Assembly: GCF_902859855.1 (NCBI RefSeq)
Contig: NZ_CADIKH010000024.1
Span: 45,841 to 109,840, forward strand
From: Paraburkholderia humisilvae
GTDB lineage: Bacteria; Pseudomonadota; Gammaproteobacteria; Burkholderiales; Burkholderiaceae
DNA length: 64,000 nt
Direction of reading: 5' to 3'
Part shown: piece by piece, positions 24,025-33,146 of the stretch
Layout of the letters: each line of letters begins with the position of its first letter
How positions within the stretch are numbered: the stretch's first letter is position 1
Program-made: the position numbers and the translations under genes
The notes under the pieces: generated by a model
The model's database searches: none
Told to the model about the DNA's origin: nothing
Seen by the model: only the letters and a program-made list of their open reading frames with translations

Positions 24025-27000
24025 TCATCTTGCGGCTACCGTCTCGACGAGTGAGTCGACTGCGCATGACGAGGCGTCCACCGAACCATTCAGGAAAGCA
24101 GCCAATCGAGTGACAGTCGGCGCACGCACAATCGAGTGATGGTCGTCTTCGAAGCCGCAGAGCCGAATTTGACCCTGGGTCATCCGGCGCAGAGGGTCGG
24201 TGACCTGGTCGCAAGAGCGACCGTTCCGGCCTTTGAGCGCGAGCGCGTACGAGATGGGCGTCCGGACGACCTTCGGTGAATGCCAGGCCGTCGCTGCCGC
24301 GGATGATGCGTGCAAATGCGACAGACGGGAAAAAGTTGTCGGCTCAAGCCGCTCCCGAACGCTAGCCAGACCGATTGCGTCCTCAAGCAACCTTTGAAAG
24401 CGCGTATCGGCTTTCAGCTGTTCAACGAGTTCGGTACCGCGAGACCAGTTCAGATCGCGCACGATGTTGCGCAGGCTTGCGGCAAACTCGCCATTGTGAA
24501 AGGGACTGTCAACGATCACTAATGGGGGCGCCGTTATACCGATCGTCTCCCATTGCGCGGCCATTTCGTGCGCAATAATGCCGCCAAACGACCAACCACC
24601 GACCACGTCTGGAAGACGGCCCAACGCTTTCACGAGTTCCTCGCGATAGAGGGCGGCCAGTTGCTCCACCGAACGATAGCGTGCGGCCCGTTCCCCATCG
24701 GACTCCGGGTGCCGGACGCCGACCACCGTCAAGTCACCAGGCCAGGCAGCAGCCAGTTCCTGATAGCACAATACGTCGCCACCGACCGGATGCACGAGTG
24801 CCACAACCGGCCCCTCTCCGTCACGGAGCGTGACGACGAGCGACTCCTCATCGATGGCTGTGCCGGACGTCGACGATCGCGACGGCTGGTCATCGCCGAC
24901 GCCAACTCCGGTCACCGCAGTCGCCGCGTTGTGCGGTTGCGCGGCTGCCCTGCGCTGCTCATCCGAAGGTCTCTGCCCCGCGGCGAAAAAGGAAGCCAGG
25001 CCGTTTAACGACACCCCTTTTGCAAACAGCGACATCGGCGGCATGCGACCCAACGTCTGGTGCAACCGGACACGCAGCTCCGTCAGTGCCAGAGAGTCAA
25101 AGCCCTGTTCCCTCAGCGGTGACGCGTCGTCCAGTTCAGTGGAGTGCGTCGCCACCGAGCTTGCGATCTTTCGAATCGCAGCGAGAATCGTGTCGCCCGA
25201 ATCGGAGCCGACCCATGCGGATTGGCCTGGCTCGTGAAATGCCGGTGCGGCGCTGCTTGCGTCTGCTTGAGCGTGGTCGCGAATTCCAGGCTGCGCATCC
25301 GCACCCGCGGCCGCCCCGCTCGGGGCAGCCGTTTTCGGCAACGGCAGTTCGAGGTGCACTGGTTCAAATGAATAGCTCGGCGCCTCAGCGGGAACCCGCG
25401 GTGCTCCGTAGAGCGGGTCCCACTTTACGGCGTGACCCACGCTGTACAGATGGGCGCATGCATGCGCAAAGCCGGTCGGTTCCGTTTCTTCATCTCCGTC
25501 GGGCCCATCGGCCAACGAAGAAACGGCGCGCTGCCAGTCGCCCGTCGCGGCACGAGCGAGATTCGATAGTGCGGCGCCCGGGCCCACCTCAAGAAACGTC
25601 AAGTCTTCTCCGACCAGCACCTTGAGTGCATCGGAGAATCTCACGGGCTGTTCCACCAGATCGAGCCAGTGGTCGACCGTGGCGACCTCATCGCCGACCA
25701 TTTGCCCCGTGACCGTGGAAACGATACGAATGCGCGGCGAGCTGAAGTGAAGCTCACTGAGCGCTTGCCTGAATGGGGCGCGCATCGTGCAGAGCAACGG
25801 CGAATGGCCCGGTGTGTCGTACGTTTTGAGCAGAGACACGCGCCTGCCCATCGCGATCATGGTTGCTTCCGCAGCAGCAACGGCCGCCGCTGTACCGCTG
25901 ACAACCGTCTGTTCGGGGCCGTTTAACCCCGCGACGAACAGTTCCTTGCCAAACTCCATCAGGGTCGATAGTTCATCGACGCTGGCTTGTACCGCCAACA
26001 TCGCGCCACGCGGCGTTGCCGTGTCAAACAGCCGGCCCCGCGCCTCCACGGCCTTAAGCCCATGTTCCAGCGACATCACGCCCGCTATCACGGCGGCCAC
26101 ATGCTCGCCCAGCGAATGCCCGATCACGACATCAGGGATCTGACCCAGTTCGATCCAGGTTCTAGCCAACGAAAATAGAACAACAAAATGTGCGAGTTGT
26201 CCGGGATGATGACGAACCGACGTCGCGTTGTTCCCCTGGATCGCGCTTAGCACCTCGCCCGCGACCTGCGGCGTCAGCAGACTCAGACACTGATCGGCAG
26301 CCGCCCTGAAAATGGCGTTGTGCTGGTAAAGTCCGGCTCCTGCGCCGGGGCGCCACGCTCCCTGGCCAGGAAACAAAAAGGCAAGGCGCCGGCTTTTCCG
26401 GGTGTCGCCGGCATGCCAGGTTCCCGTGGGATCGGATGCCATGAAGTCGTCCAGCGCTCTGACGAAGTCGTCTTTCGAAGAACCGACGACAGCAAGCCGG
26501 AAATTCCAGTGGTCGCGCTTGACGCTTGCCGTATAGCAGAGGTCGCGCAAGTCAACCCGTTCTCGCTCGATCAGCTGCCGATATTCGTTCGCAAGCCGGA
26601 GTCGAGCCTTGGCTGACTTCCCTGAAACGGCTAGCACCAGTTCCTGCGAAACGGGTGCCGCAACTTTGTGACGCACGCCAGGCGCAAGAATCAAATGGGC
26701 GTTCGTGCCGCTAATGCCGAATCCGCTGATTCCAACGAAAACGTCTCGGTCGGGAAGCGCCTGGCCGACTGACGAGACCTGCACATGCGAACCGTCCCAT
26801 CGGAACCGCGGATTCGGTTTTGCAAAATGGGCCTGCGGAGGAACAAATCGATGGCGCAGCACCAGAATGGCTTTTACCAGTCCGGGTATCCCGGCGGCCA
26901 CTTCGAGATGTCCGAGCTGTGACTTGACCGAGCCGACCAGCAACGGGGCCTTTCTATCGACGCCCCGGGTGTAAACGTTACGCAGCGCCGACAGTTCAAT

Positions 27001-27981
27001 GGGGTCGCCGAGAGGCGTACCGGTCCCATGCGCCTCCACGTACGCGATGTCTTCCGGCCGCGCATTCGCCTGCTTCAACGCGTGTCGGATCACGGCCTCC
27101 TGGGCCGCGCCGTTGGGCGCGGTCAACCCGTTGCTTGCACCGTCATTGTTGATGGCGGAGCCCGCCAGAATGGCGTCGACACGATCCCCCTGCCCGATCG
27201 CTTCGGGTAACCGCTTCAGGACGAATACCCCGCCGCCCTCGCCGCGCATGTATCCGTCTGCGTCGCTATCAAACGGACGACAGGTCTCGGTGGTGGACAT
27301 CGCATGCAAGCGTGCCACGCCGATGGTCTCCTCCGGTCCCAGAATGAGGTTGACCCCTCCGGCAATGGCGAGGTCGCAGTCGTCCGTGCGCAAGCTTTGT
27401 GCGGCGAGGTGCACGGCGACGAGAGACGACGAGCACGCGGTATCGACGAACACGGCAGGACCCTGCGCGCCCAGACAATACGCGACCCGACCGGCCGCGA
27501 CGCCGCGGTTCGACCCAAGCTTGGCATAAGTCGTAATCCCGCGAGCGTCCCCGGACCACACGGTTCGCCGGCCGTAGTCCACCTCGCCGACGGTCAGAAA
27601 CAGGCCGACGCGCTTGCCTCGGATCTGGGACGGAGCAATGCCCGCATTTTCAAGCGCGGCCCAACACAACTCCAGCAACCAACGCTGTTGCGGGTCCATC
27701 TCGAGAGCTTCCGCCGCTGAAATCCGGAAGAACTCGGCGTCAAATGAGTACGGGTGCCGTACAAATCCGGCACGCCGGGAATAAGTCGTTCCCGGCACAT
27801 CGGGATCGGGAGAGTAAAACGGTTCGATGTCGAAGCGGTCGGCCGGCGTATCGCATATCGCCGTTTCTCCCGAGTTCAGAAAATCCCAGAAGCGGGTCGC
27901 CGAAACATGATCGCCGGGAAAACGAAACGCCATGCCGATGATGGCGATCTGCTTCCCGGTAGCTTCAGTTGAATTCATCAT
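24025..27981 (-). CDS. Type I polyketide synthase, KS-AT-ACP-TE
   Basis: This 1318-residue single-module synthase has no reducing domains. KS: residues about 9-435, with active-site Cys in VDTACSSSLVA (about 175), His in EAHGTGTPLGD (about 315) and His in SQLGHLEVA (about 355). AT: about 530-840, with FLFPGQGAWRPG and catalytic Ser in GHSLGE (about 623). At the substrate-selecting position it reads TPGH, neither HAFH (malonyl) nor YASH (methylmalonyl). ACP: about 925-1000, phosphopantetheine Ser in GFDSLAL. TE: about 1055-1300, with HPVGGD, nucleophile Ser in GWSFGG (about 1130) and a C-terminal DHHS. One round of extension followed by hydrolysis or cyclisation is the simplest model. The reductase, ligase and ACP are encoded nearby. 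Confidence 0.93.
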   Translation of the reverse strand: MMNSTEATGKQIAIIGMAFRFPGDHVSATRFWDFLNSGETAICDTPADRFDIEPFYSPDPDVPGTTYSRRAGFVRHPYSFDAEFFRISAAEALEMDPQQRWLLELCWAALENAGIAPSQIRGKRVGLFLTVGEVDYGRRTVWSGDARGITTYAKLGSNRGVAAGRVAYCLGAQGPAVFVDTACSSSLVAVHLAAQSLRTDDCDLAIAGGVNLILGPEETIGVARLHAMSTTETCRPFDSDADGYMRGEGGGVFVLKRLPEAIGQGDRVDAILAGSAINNDGASNGLTAPNGAAQEAVIRHALKQANARPEDIAYVEAHGTGTPLGDPIELSALRNVYTRGVDRKAPLLVGSVKSQLGHLEVAAGIPGLVKAILVLRHRFVPPQAHFAKPNPRFRWDGSHVQVSSVGQALPDRDVFVGISGFGISGTNAHLILAPGVRHKVAAPVSQELVLAVSGKSAKARLRLANEYRQLIERERVDLRDLCYTASVKRDHWNFRLAVVGSSKDDFVRALDDFMASDPTGTWHAGDTRKSRRLAFLFPGQGAWRPGAGAGLYQHNAIFRAAADQCLSLLTPQVAGEVLSAIQGNNATSVRHHPGQLAHFVVLFSLARTWIELGQIPDVVIGHSLGEHVAAVIAGVMSLEHGLKAVEARGRLFDTATPRGAMLAVQASVDELSTLMEFGKELFVAGLNGPEQTVVSGTAAAVAAAEATMIAMGRRVSLLKTYDTPGHSPLLCTMRAPFRQALSELHFSSPRIRIVSTVTGQMVGDEVATVDHWLDLVEQPVRFSDALKVLVGEDLTFLEVGPGAALSNLARAATGDWQRAVSSLADGPDGDEETEPTGFAHACAHLYSVGHAVKWDPLYGAPRVPAEAPSYSFEPVHLELPLPKTAAPSGAAAGADAQPGIRDHAQADASSAAPAFHEPGQSAWVGSDSGDTILAAIRKIASSVATHSTELDDASPLREQGFDSLALTELRVRLHQTLGRMPPMSLFAKGVSLNGLASFFAAGQRPSDEQRRAAAQPHNAATAVTGVGVGDDQPSRSSTSGTAIDEESLVVTLRDGEGPVVALVHPVGGDVLCYQELAAAWPGDLTVVGVRHPESDGERAARYRSVEQLAALYREELVKALGRLPDVVGGWSFGGIIAHEMAAQWETIGITAPPLVIVDSPFHNGEFAASLRNIVRDLNWSRGTELVEQLKADTRFQRLLEDAIGLASVRERLEPTTFSRLSHLHASSAAATAWHSPKVVRTPISYALALKGRNGRSCDQVTDPLRRMTQGQIRLCGFEDDHHSIVRAPTVTRLAAFLNGSVDASSCAVDSLVETVAAR

Positions 27982-28044
27982 TGCCTCGCAACGCGAACGT
28001 TATTGCCGTCACCATTCTTCCGTCACCGTCACCAACAGACCGTG

Positions 28045-28335
28045 TCAGGTAGCGGACTCTCCCGCGGCGCCCCGGCGTGCGTCGGACTGCGGCTTTCCCG
28101 ATGCCGCGATCAGTTCAGCCACATACTGAGCGAGCGCGTCGACCGCCGGATAGCTGTAGACGATCGTCTCATCCAGCTCCACGCCGCACTCCTTTTCCAG
28201 GAACAGCGCTAACTCGGTGGAACTGATCGAATCGAGGCCAAGCTCCGCGAAAGTCAGGCGAGGGTCAAAGGAGTCCGTCAGATGCTGCGAGATAAGCCAC
28301 GTCGAAATCGCTTTTTCTATTGAAGCTGACAACAT
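28045..28335 (-). CDS. Free-standing acyl carrier protein
   Basis: This 96-residue ACP has the phosphopantetheine site LGLDSISSTELALFLEKECG (Ser about residue 39) and the helix-4 region YSYPAVDALAQYVAELI. The start at 28335 follows AAGGA; the longer reading overlaps the upstream gene and has a basic, atypical N-terminus. It lies between the carboxylase/reductase and PKS genes. It may carry a starter acyl group loaded by the ligase and pass it to the KS domain. It resembles PKS/NRPS carrier domains more than the acidic fatty acid AcpP. Confidence 0.87.
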   Translation of the reverse strand: MLSASIEKAISTWLISQHLTDSFDPRLTFAELGLDSISSTELALFLEKECGVELDETIVYSYPAVDALAQYVAELIAASGKPQSDARRGAAGESAT

Positions 28336-28411
28336 TTTGGTGTCCTTAACCCATTCGCCAAGTTCGTTTTGTGAAATACGTCCCACAGCGCCAAGCGTCT
28401 TGCGCGTTTCG

Positions 28412-29695
28412 TTATGCCTGCGCCGCGGGTCGCGGCGTACGCCGTCCTGCGCCGCTACGGTCCGCATGCACGAGAACGGCCATATTGCCGGGGGCGTGCT
28501 TGTTCAGATGCATTTTCTGGTGAGCGAGCGCAAGCTGATCCCACGCGAAAACCTCCGACAGGCAAGGATCGATTTTGCCGCTCATGACAAGACGATTTGC
28601 CTCGGCAGCCTGCTTAAGATTCGCAAAGTGGCTTCCCTGAATACGCTTCTGACGCATCCAGACATATCGAGCGTCGAAGCCAATGTCGTATCCGCTCGTC
28701 GCCGCGCAAAAGACCACCATGCCGCCTCTTTTCACCACGAAGCACGACACGGGGAATGTGGCACGGCCCGGATGCTCGAACACCATGTCGACATCCCGCT
28801 TCTCGCCGGCCGCCTGCCATATTGCCTTTCCGAAACGCTTTACGTTCTCCATATAGAGCGCGTAGTCGGCTGGGGAATCCGTGGGCGGTACGCCCCAACA
28901 AGAGAATTTCGAGCGATTCAACACGCCCGTTGCGCCAAGCTGCTTGACGAATGCCTCTTTCGTTTCATCGGAAACGACGGCCAACGGGCGCGCTCCGACC
29001 ATCGCCGCAAGCTGGATCGCCATCGAACCCAAGCCGCCCGCTGCACCCCAGATCAGCACCGACTGGCCCGGTCCGAGAACATGGGGGCGATGCCCAAACA
29101 ACATGCGATACGCGGTTGCCAGCGTTAGCATGTAGCACGCGCTTTCCTCCCAGCTAAGGTGCCCTGGTTTCGGTACCAGTTGGGTTGCCTGTACGCGTGT
29201 GAATTGGGCGAATGATCCGTAAGAGGTCTCATAGCCCCAGATGCGCTGGCTTGGCGAGAACATCGGATCGCCTCCGTTGCACTCCTCGTCGTCGCCATCG
29301 ACCTGACAGCAGTGGACGACCACCTCGTCCCCCACTTTCCAGCGGCGGACATTGGATCCCACCGCCCAGACAATGCCTGCGGCATCCGAACCGGCAATGT
29401 GGAACGGCTCATCATGAAAGTCCAGAACCGATACCGGGTATCCGAGGGCCGCCCATACACCGTTGTAGTTGACCCCCGCGGCCATCACCAGGACAAGGAC
29501 GTCGTCGGGCCCGATGGAGGGAACATCCACGACCTCTCGCGCAAACGCGACCGATGGCTCACCATGCCGCTCACGCCGGATTGTCCATGCGTGCATCCGT
29601 TTCGGAACGACCCCCAACGGAATGTCACAACCGGGTTCAAAAATATCGTGTTGATCGACCCGCACCTCGACTGCTCGGTCAGCTAGCGCTTCCAT
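28412..29695 (-). CDS. ccr: Crotonyl-CoA carboxylase/reductase
   Basis: This ~427-residue member of the MDR/zinc-free alcohol-dehydrogenase superfamily converts an alpha,beta-unsaturated acyl-CoA, CO2 and NADPH to an alkylmalonyl-CoA (ethylmalonyl-CoA from crotonyl-CoA). Family hallmarks include PKRMHAWTIRRERHGEPS near the N-terminus, the AAGVNYNGVWAALG segment carrying the CO2-binding Asn, the NADPH loop GAAGGLGSMAIQL, and RIQGSHFANLKQA carrying the conserved His. It has the expected length. GGAG at six bases selects the ATG at 29695. As first gene of the PKS operon it probably makes a dedicated extender unit rather than serving the ethylmalonyl-CoA pathway. Confidence 0.92.
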   Translation of the reverse strand: MEALADRAVEVRVDQHDIFEPGCDIPLGVVPKRMHAWTIRRERHGEPSVAFAREVVDVPSIGPDDVLVLVMAAGVNYNGVWAALGYPVSVLDFHDEPFHIAGSDAAGIVWAVGSNVRRWKVGDEVVVHCCQVDGDDEECNGGDPMFSPSQRIWGYETSYGSFAQFTRVQATQLVPKPGHLSWEESACYMLTLATAYRMLFGHRPHVLGPGQSVLIWGAAGGLGSMAIQLAAMVGARPLAVVSDETKEAFVKQLGATGVLNRSKFSCWGVPPTDSPADYALYMENVKRFGKAIWQAAGEKRDVDMVFEHPGRATFPVSCFVVKRGGMVVFCAATSGYDIGFDARYVWMRQKRIQGSHFANLKQAAEANRLVMSGKIDPCLSEVFAWDQLALAHQKMHLNKHAPGNMAVLVHADRSGAGRRTPRPAAQA

Positions 29696-30181
29696 AATCA
29701 GCTCCAAAACGGTTTCTTCGTTATCTGCTAAATTTCCGGACTCTATCTATTTAATTAGCATTACTAATACAAAGCACTGGCACTTCCGCTTTAATATCCA
29801 CCTGGATCAGACCTGGTCCCGACAGCTTCGTGCTCTGCCCTTGCAAGCCGTGCCGTCGCGCGAACGATCTTCCGCTGCGTGATAGATCGACTCGTCTCCT
29901 CACATGACTCTCTATTGCACCGCACGATCATACGAGGTGAATCGGCGTTCTAAAAGTGAACAATTGTGAACGTCTCTTTAGCAATGCTTGTTAACTCAAT
30001 TACCATGCATCGCGAGATACGATACTGCATACGCTAATTTTTTTATTCTGATGCGTGTTTTGGATTTCGACATTTAAGGAAATGTCATTTTCGATATTAA
30101 AAAAATGGGGTTCAAAACAAGCCACAACCAGAAATGCGCGGTATCTATGCAGTGCATAGCTTCCCCTTCTCCCCGGATCTT
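29696..30181 (-). promoter_or_regulatory. AT-rich control region of the polyketide operon
   Basis: This 486-bp region lies between the carboxylase/reductase gene and the enoyl-CoA-hydratase-like gene. It has no gene and is much richer in A/T than its surroundings, especially 29700-29770 and 29990-30120. A direct repeat GTGAAC-AATT-GTGAAC lies at 29956-29971 and may be an activator site. The leftward operon promoter is expected here, but I cannot assign a single -10/-35 pair. Confidence 0.4.
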
Positions 30182-30928
30182 TCAACGTTTCCCCATATCC
30201 GAGATGCGGGACGCAAGCACCGGGCTTCGCAGAGACCGCTCATAGTCTGCCTTGTCAGATGCGGCCTTTTTATCCCCGGCGCCAATCGCGATGAACTGGC
30301 GCTTCATCGATCGCACGGTTCCCGTGTCGCACTCCATCAGTGCATCAAGGTATTGCGATATGCGGCCTGGGAGCGCGGGCGGGGCCACCCTCTCCGTGAG
30401 AAACCCGATCCGCACCATCTCGGCGGCATCAATAGCCATTCCTGTCAGCATCAGCCGCTTTGCTTGCATCAGGCCCAACTCCTGTGCGTATCGGCGCATG
30501 CCATCGGGGTAATAGTGCAGTCCGATGCGGGCAGCGGGCATGATCATTCTGGCGTTGTCGACACCAATGCGTATGTCGCAGCACAACGCCAGGTCGGTGG
30601 CTCCTCCATAGACGCTTCCGTTCAACGCGCAAATCGTCACAACGGGCAAGCGCTCGACTTCATTGAGAAACGCCTCAAAGGAGCCATCCATGCGACCGTC
30701 CGCAAGGGCCGATAGCGTGTATCCCGAGCTGAACGTTCGGGTACCCGAACCCGTGATCACTAACGCAAGGGCCTTCTGATCAACCGCAATACGGGCGATA
30801 GCCTCTCGCAGCGCGCTGATGTCCGAGGGATCAATACGGTTGTGCTGATGCTCCCGGTCAAGACGAATGGTATAAACACCGTCTTTCATGGAACAGACAA
30901 ACCCTAGCAGGTCTATGGGTGCCTCCAT
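30182..30928 (-). CDS. Enoyl-CoA hydratase/isomerase-like protein with altered active site
   Basis: This 248-residue crotonase-fold protein has oxyanion-hole segments FSSGYTLSAL (about residue 68) and LNGSVYGGATDLALCCDIRI (about 102). The two catalytic Glu positions of enoyl-CoA hydratase are changed. The first (GGGcELA in hydratases) is Asp in GGATDLA. The second (PEvxxGL) is Ala in PAARIGL. It therefore may not be a hydratase and could act as an isomerase, a decarboxylase or a non-catalytic binder. It lies 486 bp upstream of the polyketide operon on the same strand and may belong to the pathway. Confidence 0.82.
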   Translation of the reverse strand: MEAPIDLLGFVCSMKDGVYTIRLDREHQHNRIDPSDISALREAIARIAVDQKALALVITGSGTRTFSSGYTLSALADGRMDGSFEAFLNEVERLPVVTICALNGSVYGGATDLALCCDIRIGVDNARMIMPAARIGLHYYPDGMRRYAQELGLMQAKRLMLTGMAIDAAEMVRIGFLTERVAPPALPGRISQYLDALMECDTGTVRSMKRQFIAIGAGDKKAASDKADYERSLRSPVLASRISDMGKR

Positions 30929-31292
30929 TCAATATGCCCTTGCCTCTGTTCGACGAATACCATGGTCGAGCGAATGTGTGGTCGTCCTTCGTAAACCGCG
31001 AACCCGTTCCCCTCGAACGTCACGGGCTCACATTATCGAGCGTCGAGTGTAGCCGATACGTGTTGTAAAGCCGAGCGAATCAATCGCTTCGTCCATCGCC
31101 ACGCACCGGTTCAGGAAGCACGCCGAACGTGGACCAACGCCGAATTGTTTGAGTTCCCCGCCTTTAAAGTGACAAAAGTTCACTTTGCCTGGTCCGAAGT
31201 TGTTCTACTCTTAGTGCTCGCCGCTTTTCGCCGCTCGAGCGCTTTTCCGTGGGAATACCGAGAGCCGCATAAACGACAAAAGGGATCCAGGC
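30929..31292. promoter_or_regulatory. Divergent promoter region with inverted repeat
   Basis: This gap lies between divergent genes (enoyl-CoA-hydratase-like leftward, MaoC rightward). It contains a perfect inverted repeat AAAGTGA-N7-TCACTTT at 31166-31186, a likely operator for a dimeric regulator. No gene was found. Confidence 0.5.
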
Positions 31293-31772
31293 ATGAACGA
31301 CGCAGGTGGATACGATCTTGAAGATCTGGTGGTCGGTATGAGCGCGCAGTTCAAAAAGACCTTGACCGAACGTGATGTGTTTTTATTTGCCGGTGCAAGC
31401 GGCGACCGAAATCCGGTTCATCTTGATGAGGAGTACGCAAAGCGCACGCGATTCGGTGGACGTATCGCGCACGGCATGTTGTCCGCCTCAGTGATCTCCG
31501 CGGCGATCGCCGCGCGTCTACCGGGTCCCGGGTCGATTTATCTGTCGCAGAACCTGAGCTTCCGGAACCCGGTGAAGATCGGCGAAACCGTCTGCGCGAC
31601 CGTCACCGTCAAGGAAATACTGACCGGCCGACGGCGGGCGGTGCTAGAGACGATCTGCGAGGTCGACGGGCGTATCGTGGTGCAGGGTGACGCCGTCGTC
31701 ATGCCGACCTCTATCGCCGAGCGTTTGAAACAGGAAGCCGAGGTTCACGCCGCGACGTTCAGCTCGTCGTAA
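31293..31772 (+). CDS. MaoC-family (R)-enoyl-CoA hydratase, PhaJ-like
   Basis: This 159-residue hotdog-fold (R)-specific enoyl-CoA hydratase has the hydratase-2 motif FAGASGDRNPVHLDEEYA (about residues 32-49, catalytic Asp and His) followed by RFGGRIAHGML. These enzymes link beta-oxidation to polyhydroxyalkanoate or polyketide precursors. AAAAGGGATCC precedes the ATG. The 3' end overlaps the convergent Old Yellow Enzyme gene by 28 bp. A role in making the unsaturated CoA substrate for the nearby carboxylase/reductase is possible but unproven. Confidence 0.9.
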   Translation: MNDAGGYDLEDLVVGMSAQFKKTLTERDVFLFAGASGDRNPVHLDEEYAKRTRFGGRIAHGMLSASVISAAIAARLPGPGSIYLSQNLSFRNPVKIGETVCATVTVKEILTGRRRAVLETICEVDGRIVVQGDAVVMPTSIAERLKQEAEVHAATFSSS

Positions 31773-32854
31773 AACGGATAGTCGGTGTAACCCACTTCGG
31801 TGCCGCCAAAAAATGTTGGCCGGTCGTATGGGTTCAACGGCAAATTGCGGCGCAGACGTTCAGGCAGATCCGGGTTCGCAATGAAGTGCCGGCCGAACGC
31901 GACGAGATCCGCGTCGCCGGATTGCACCATGGCTTCGGCGCCTTTGCCATCGAAGCCGCCCGCTGCGATGATCCGCCCGTGGAAGTGTGCGCGAAGCTTC
32001 TTTGCCACAACCGGCTGCTGGTCACGCGTCCCATCCTCCACATTGCCGGCGATGCGTGGCTCAATAAGATGCAGGTAAGCGATACCGAGTTCGTTGAGCT
32101 CCGAAGCCACGTACGCAAACAAGGCTTCCGGGTTGCTATCGGACATGTCGCCCCACGAACCGCTCGGGCCCAGGCGAACCGCAACCTTATCCGAACCCCA
32201 CACCGAGATCACGGCGCGCGTCACGTCGAGCAGCAGGCGCGCTCGATTGGCGATCGGGCCGCCATATTCGTCGGTGCGCTTGTTGCTGCCGTCCTGCAGG
32301 AATTGATCCAGCAGATAGCCATTCGCCGCGTGGAGTTCGATGCCGTCAAAGCCCGCTCTTATACCGCGTTCGGCGGCGGCGCGAAAACTTTCGACGATGC
32401 CGGGGATTTCCCCGGTCGCGAGTGCGCGATTCGGCGTGTTGGGCACCCAACCGGCCTCCGTGTACGCGAGGCCGCCGTGCGGCAATTCGGATGGCCCCAC
32501 CGGGCGAGCGCCGTCGGGCTGCAGCTGGGCATTCGACTGTCGGCCCGCGTGATACAGCTGCAGAAAGATCGTGCCACCCTTTGCGTGCACGGCGTCGGTG
32601 ATCGTCTTCCAGCCGGGAATCTGGCTGTCGTCGAACAGACCGGGCGCGCCCAGATAGCCGTTGCCGTTGGGCGCGGCGATGGTCGCTTCGCTGATCAGCA
32701 ACGCGCCGGGCGACGTGCGCTGCGCATAGTATTTGGCCATCAGCGCACCTGGGCGCGCGCCGCGCTCGGCGCGCATGCGGGTGAGCGGCGCGAGAACGAC
32801 GCGATGATCCAGTTCATAGGGGCCCAGTGTCACTTTCGAAAAGAGTTTCGACAT
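31745..32854 (-). CDS. NADH:flavin oxidoreductase, Old Yellow Enzyme family (NemA-like)
   Basis: This 369-residue FMN-dependent ene-reductase has an N-terminal LGPYELDHRVVLAPLTRMRA segment. Catalytic and FMN-site blocks are FLQLYHAGRQSNAQLQPDG (about residues 97-115), FDGIELHAANGYLLDQFLQD (HxxxGYLxxQF, about 178-197) and DLVAFGRHFIANPDLPERL near the end. It reduces activated C=C bonds of enones, nitro compounds or nitrate esters. The start at 32854 is set by GGAGATTCAAAG upstream. The divergent LysR gene at 33147 likely controls it. Confidence 0.93.
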   Translation of the reverse strand: MSKLFSKVTLGPYELDHRVVLAPLTRMRAERGARPGALMAKYYAQRTSPGALLISEATIAAPNGNGYLGAPGLFDDSQIPGWKTITDAVHAKGGTIFLQLYHAGRQSNAQLQPDGARPVGPSELPHGGLAYTEAGWVPNTPNRALATGEIPGIVESFRAAAERGIRAGFDGIELHAANGYLLDQFLQDGSNKRTDEYGGPIANRARLLLDVTRAVISVWGSDKVAVRLGPSGSWGDMSDSNPEALFAYVASELNELGIAYLHLIEPRIAGNVEDGTRDQQPVVAKKLRAHFHGRIIAAGGFDGKGAEAMVQSGDADLVAFGRHFIANPDLPERLRRNLPLNPYDRPTFFGGTEVGYTDYPFYDELNVAA

Positions 32855-33146
32855 CTTTGAATCTCCACACGTGCAGGTCGGCAAGGAATGGGAAGCCACT
32901 GATGAGACGGTGAGCGGCTTGGCTTGACACCACTGTAGACGTCGGCCGGCCTGGGAAAAACGGCTTGCGGGTCGAATGACTGCGGACACGGATGTCCGCA
33001 ATCGCCCCGCTCAGATCGAAAATTCGATGCACAATCATCCTTGGTTCGACCTTTCAGGAATCCGTGTGATGGTCAAAATGGACGTCGCATCAACGAGGGC
33101 AGCTTCGCACACCGTACCGGTGGCGAACGGGCGGACGAGCGGCGCG

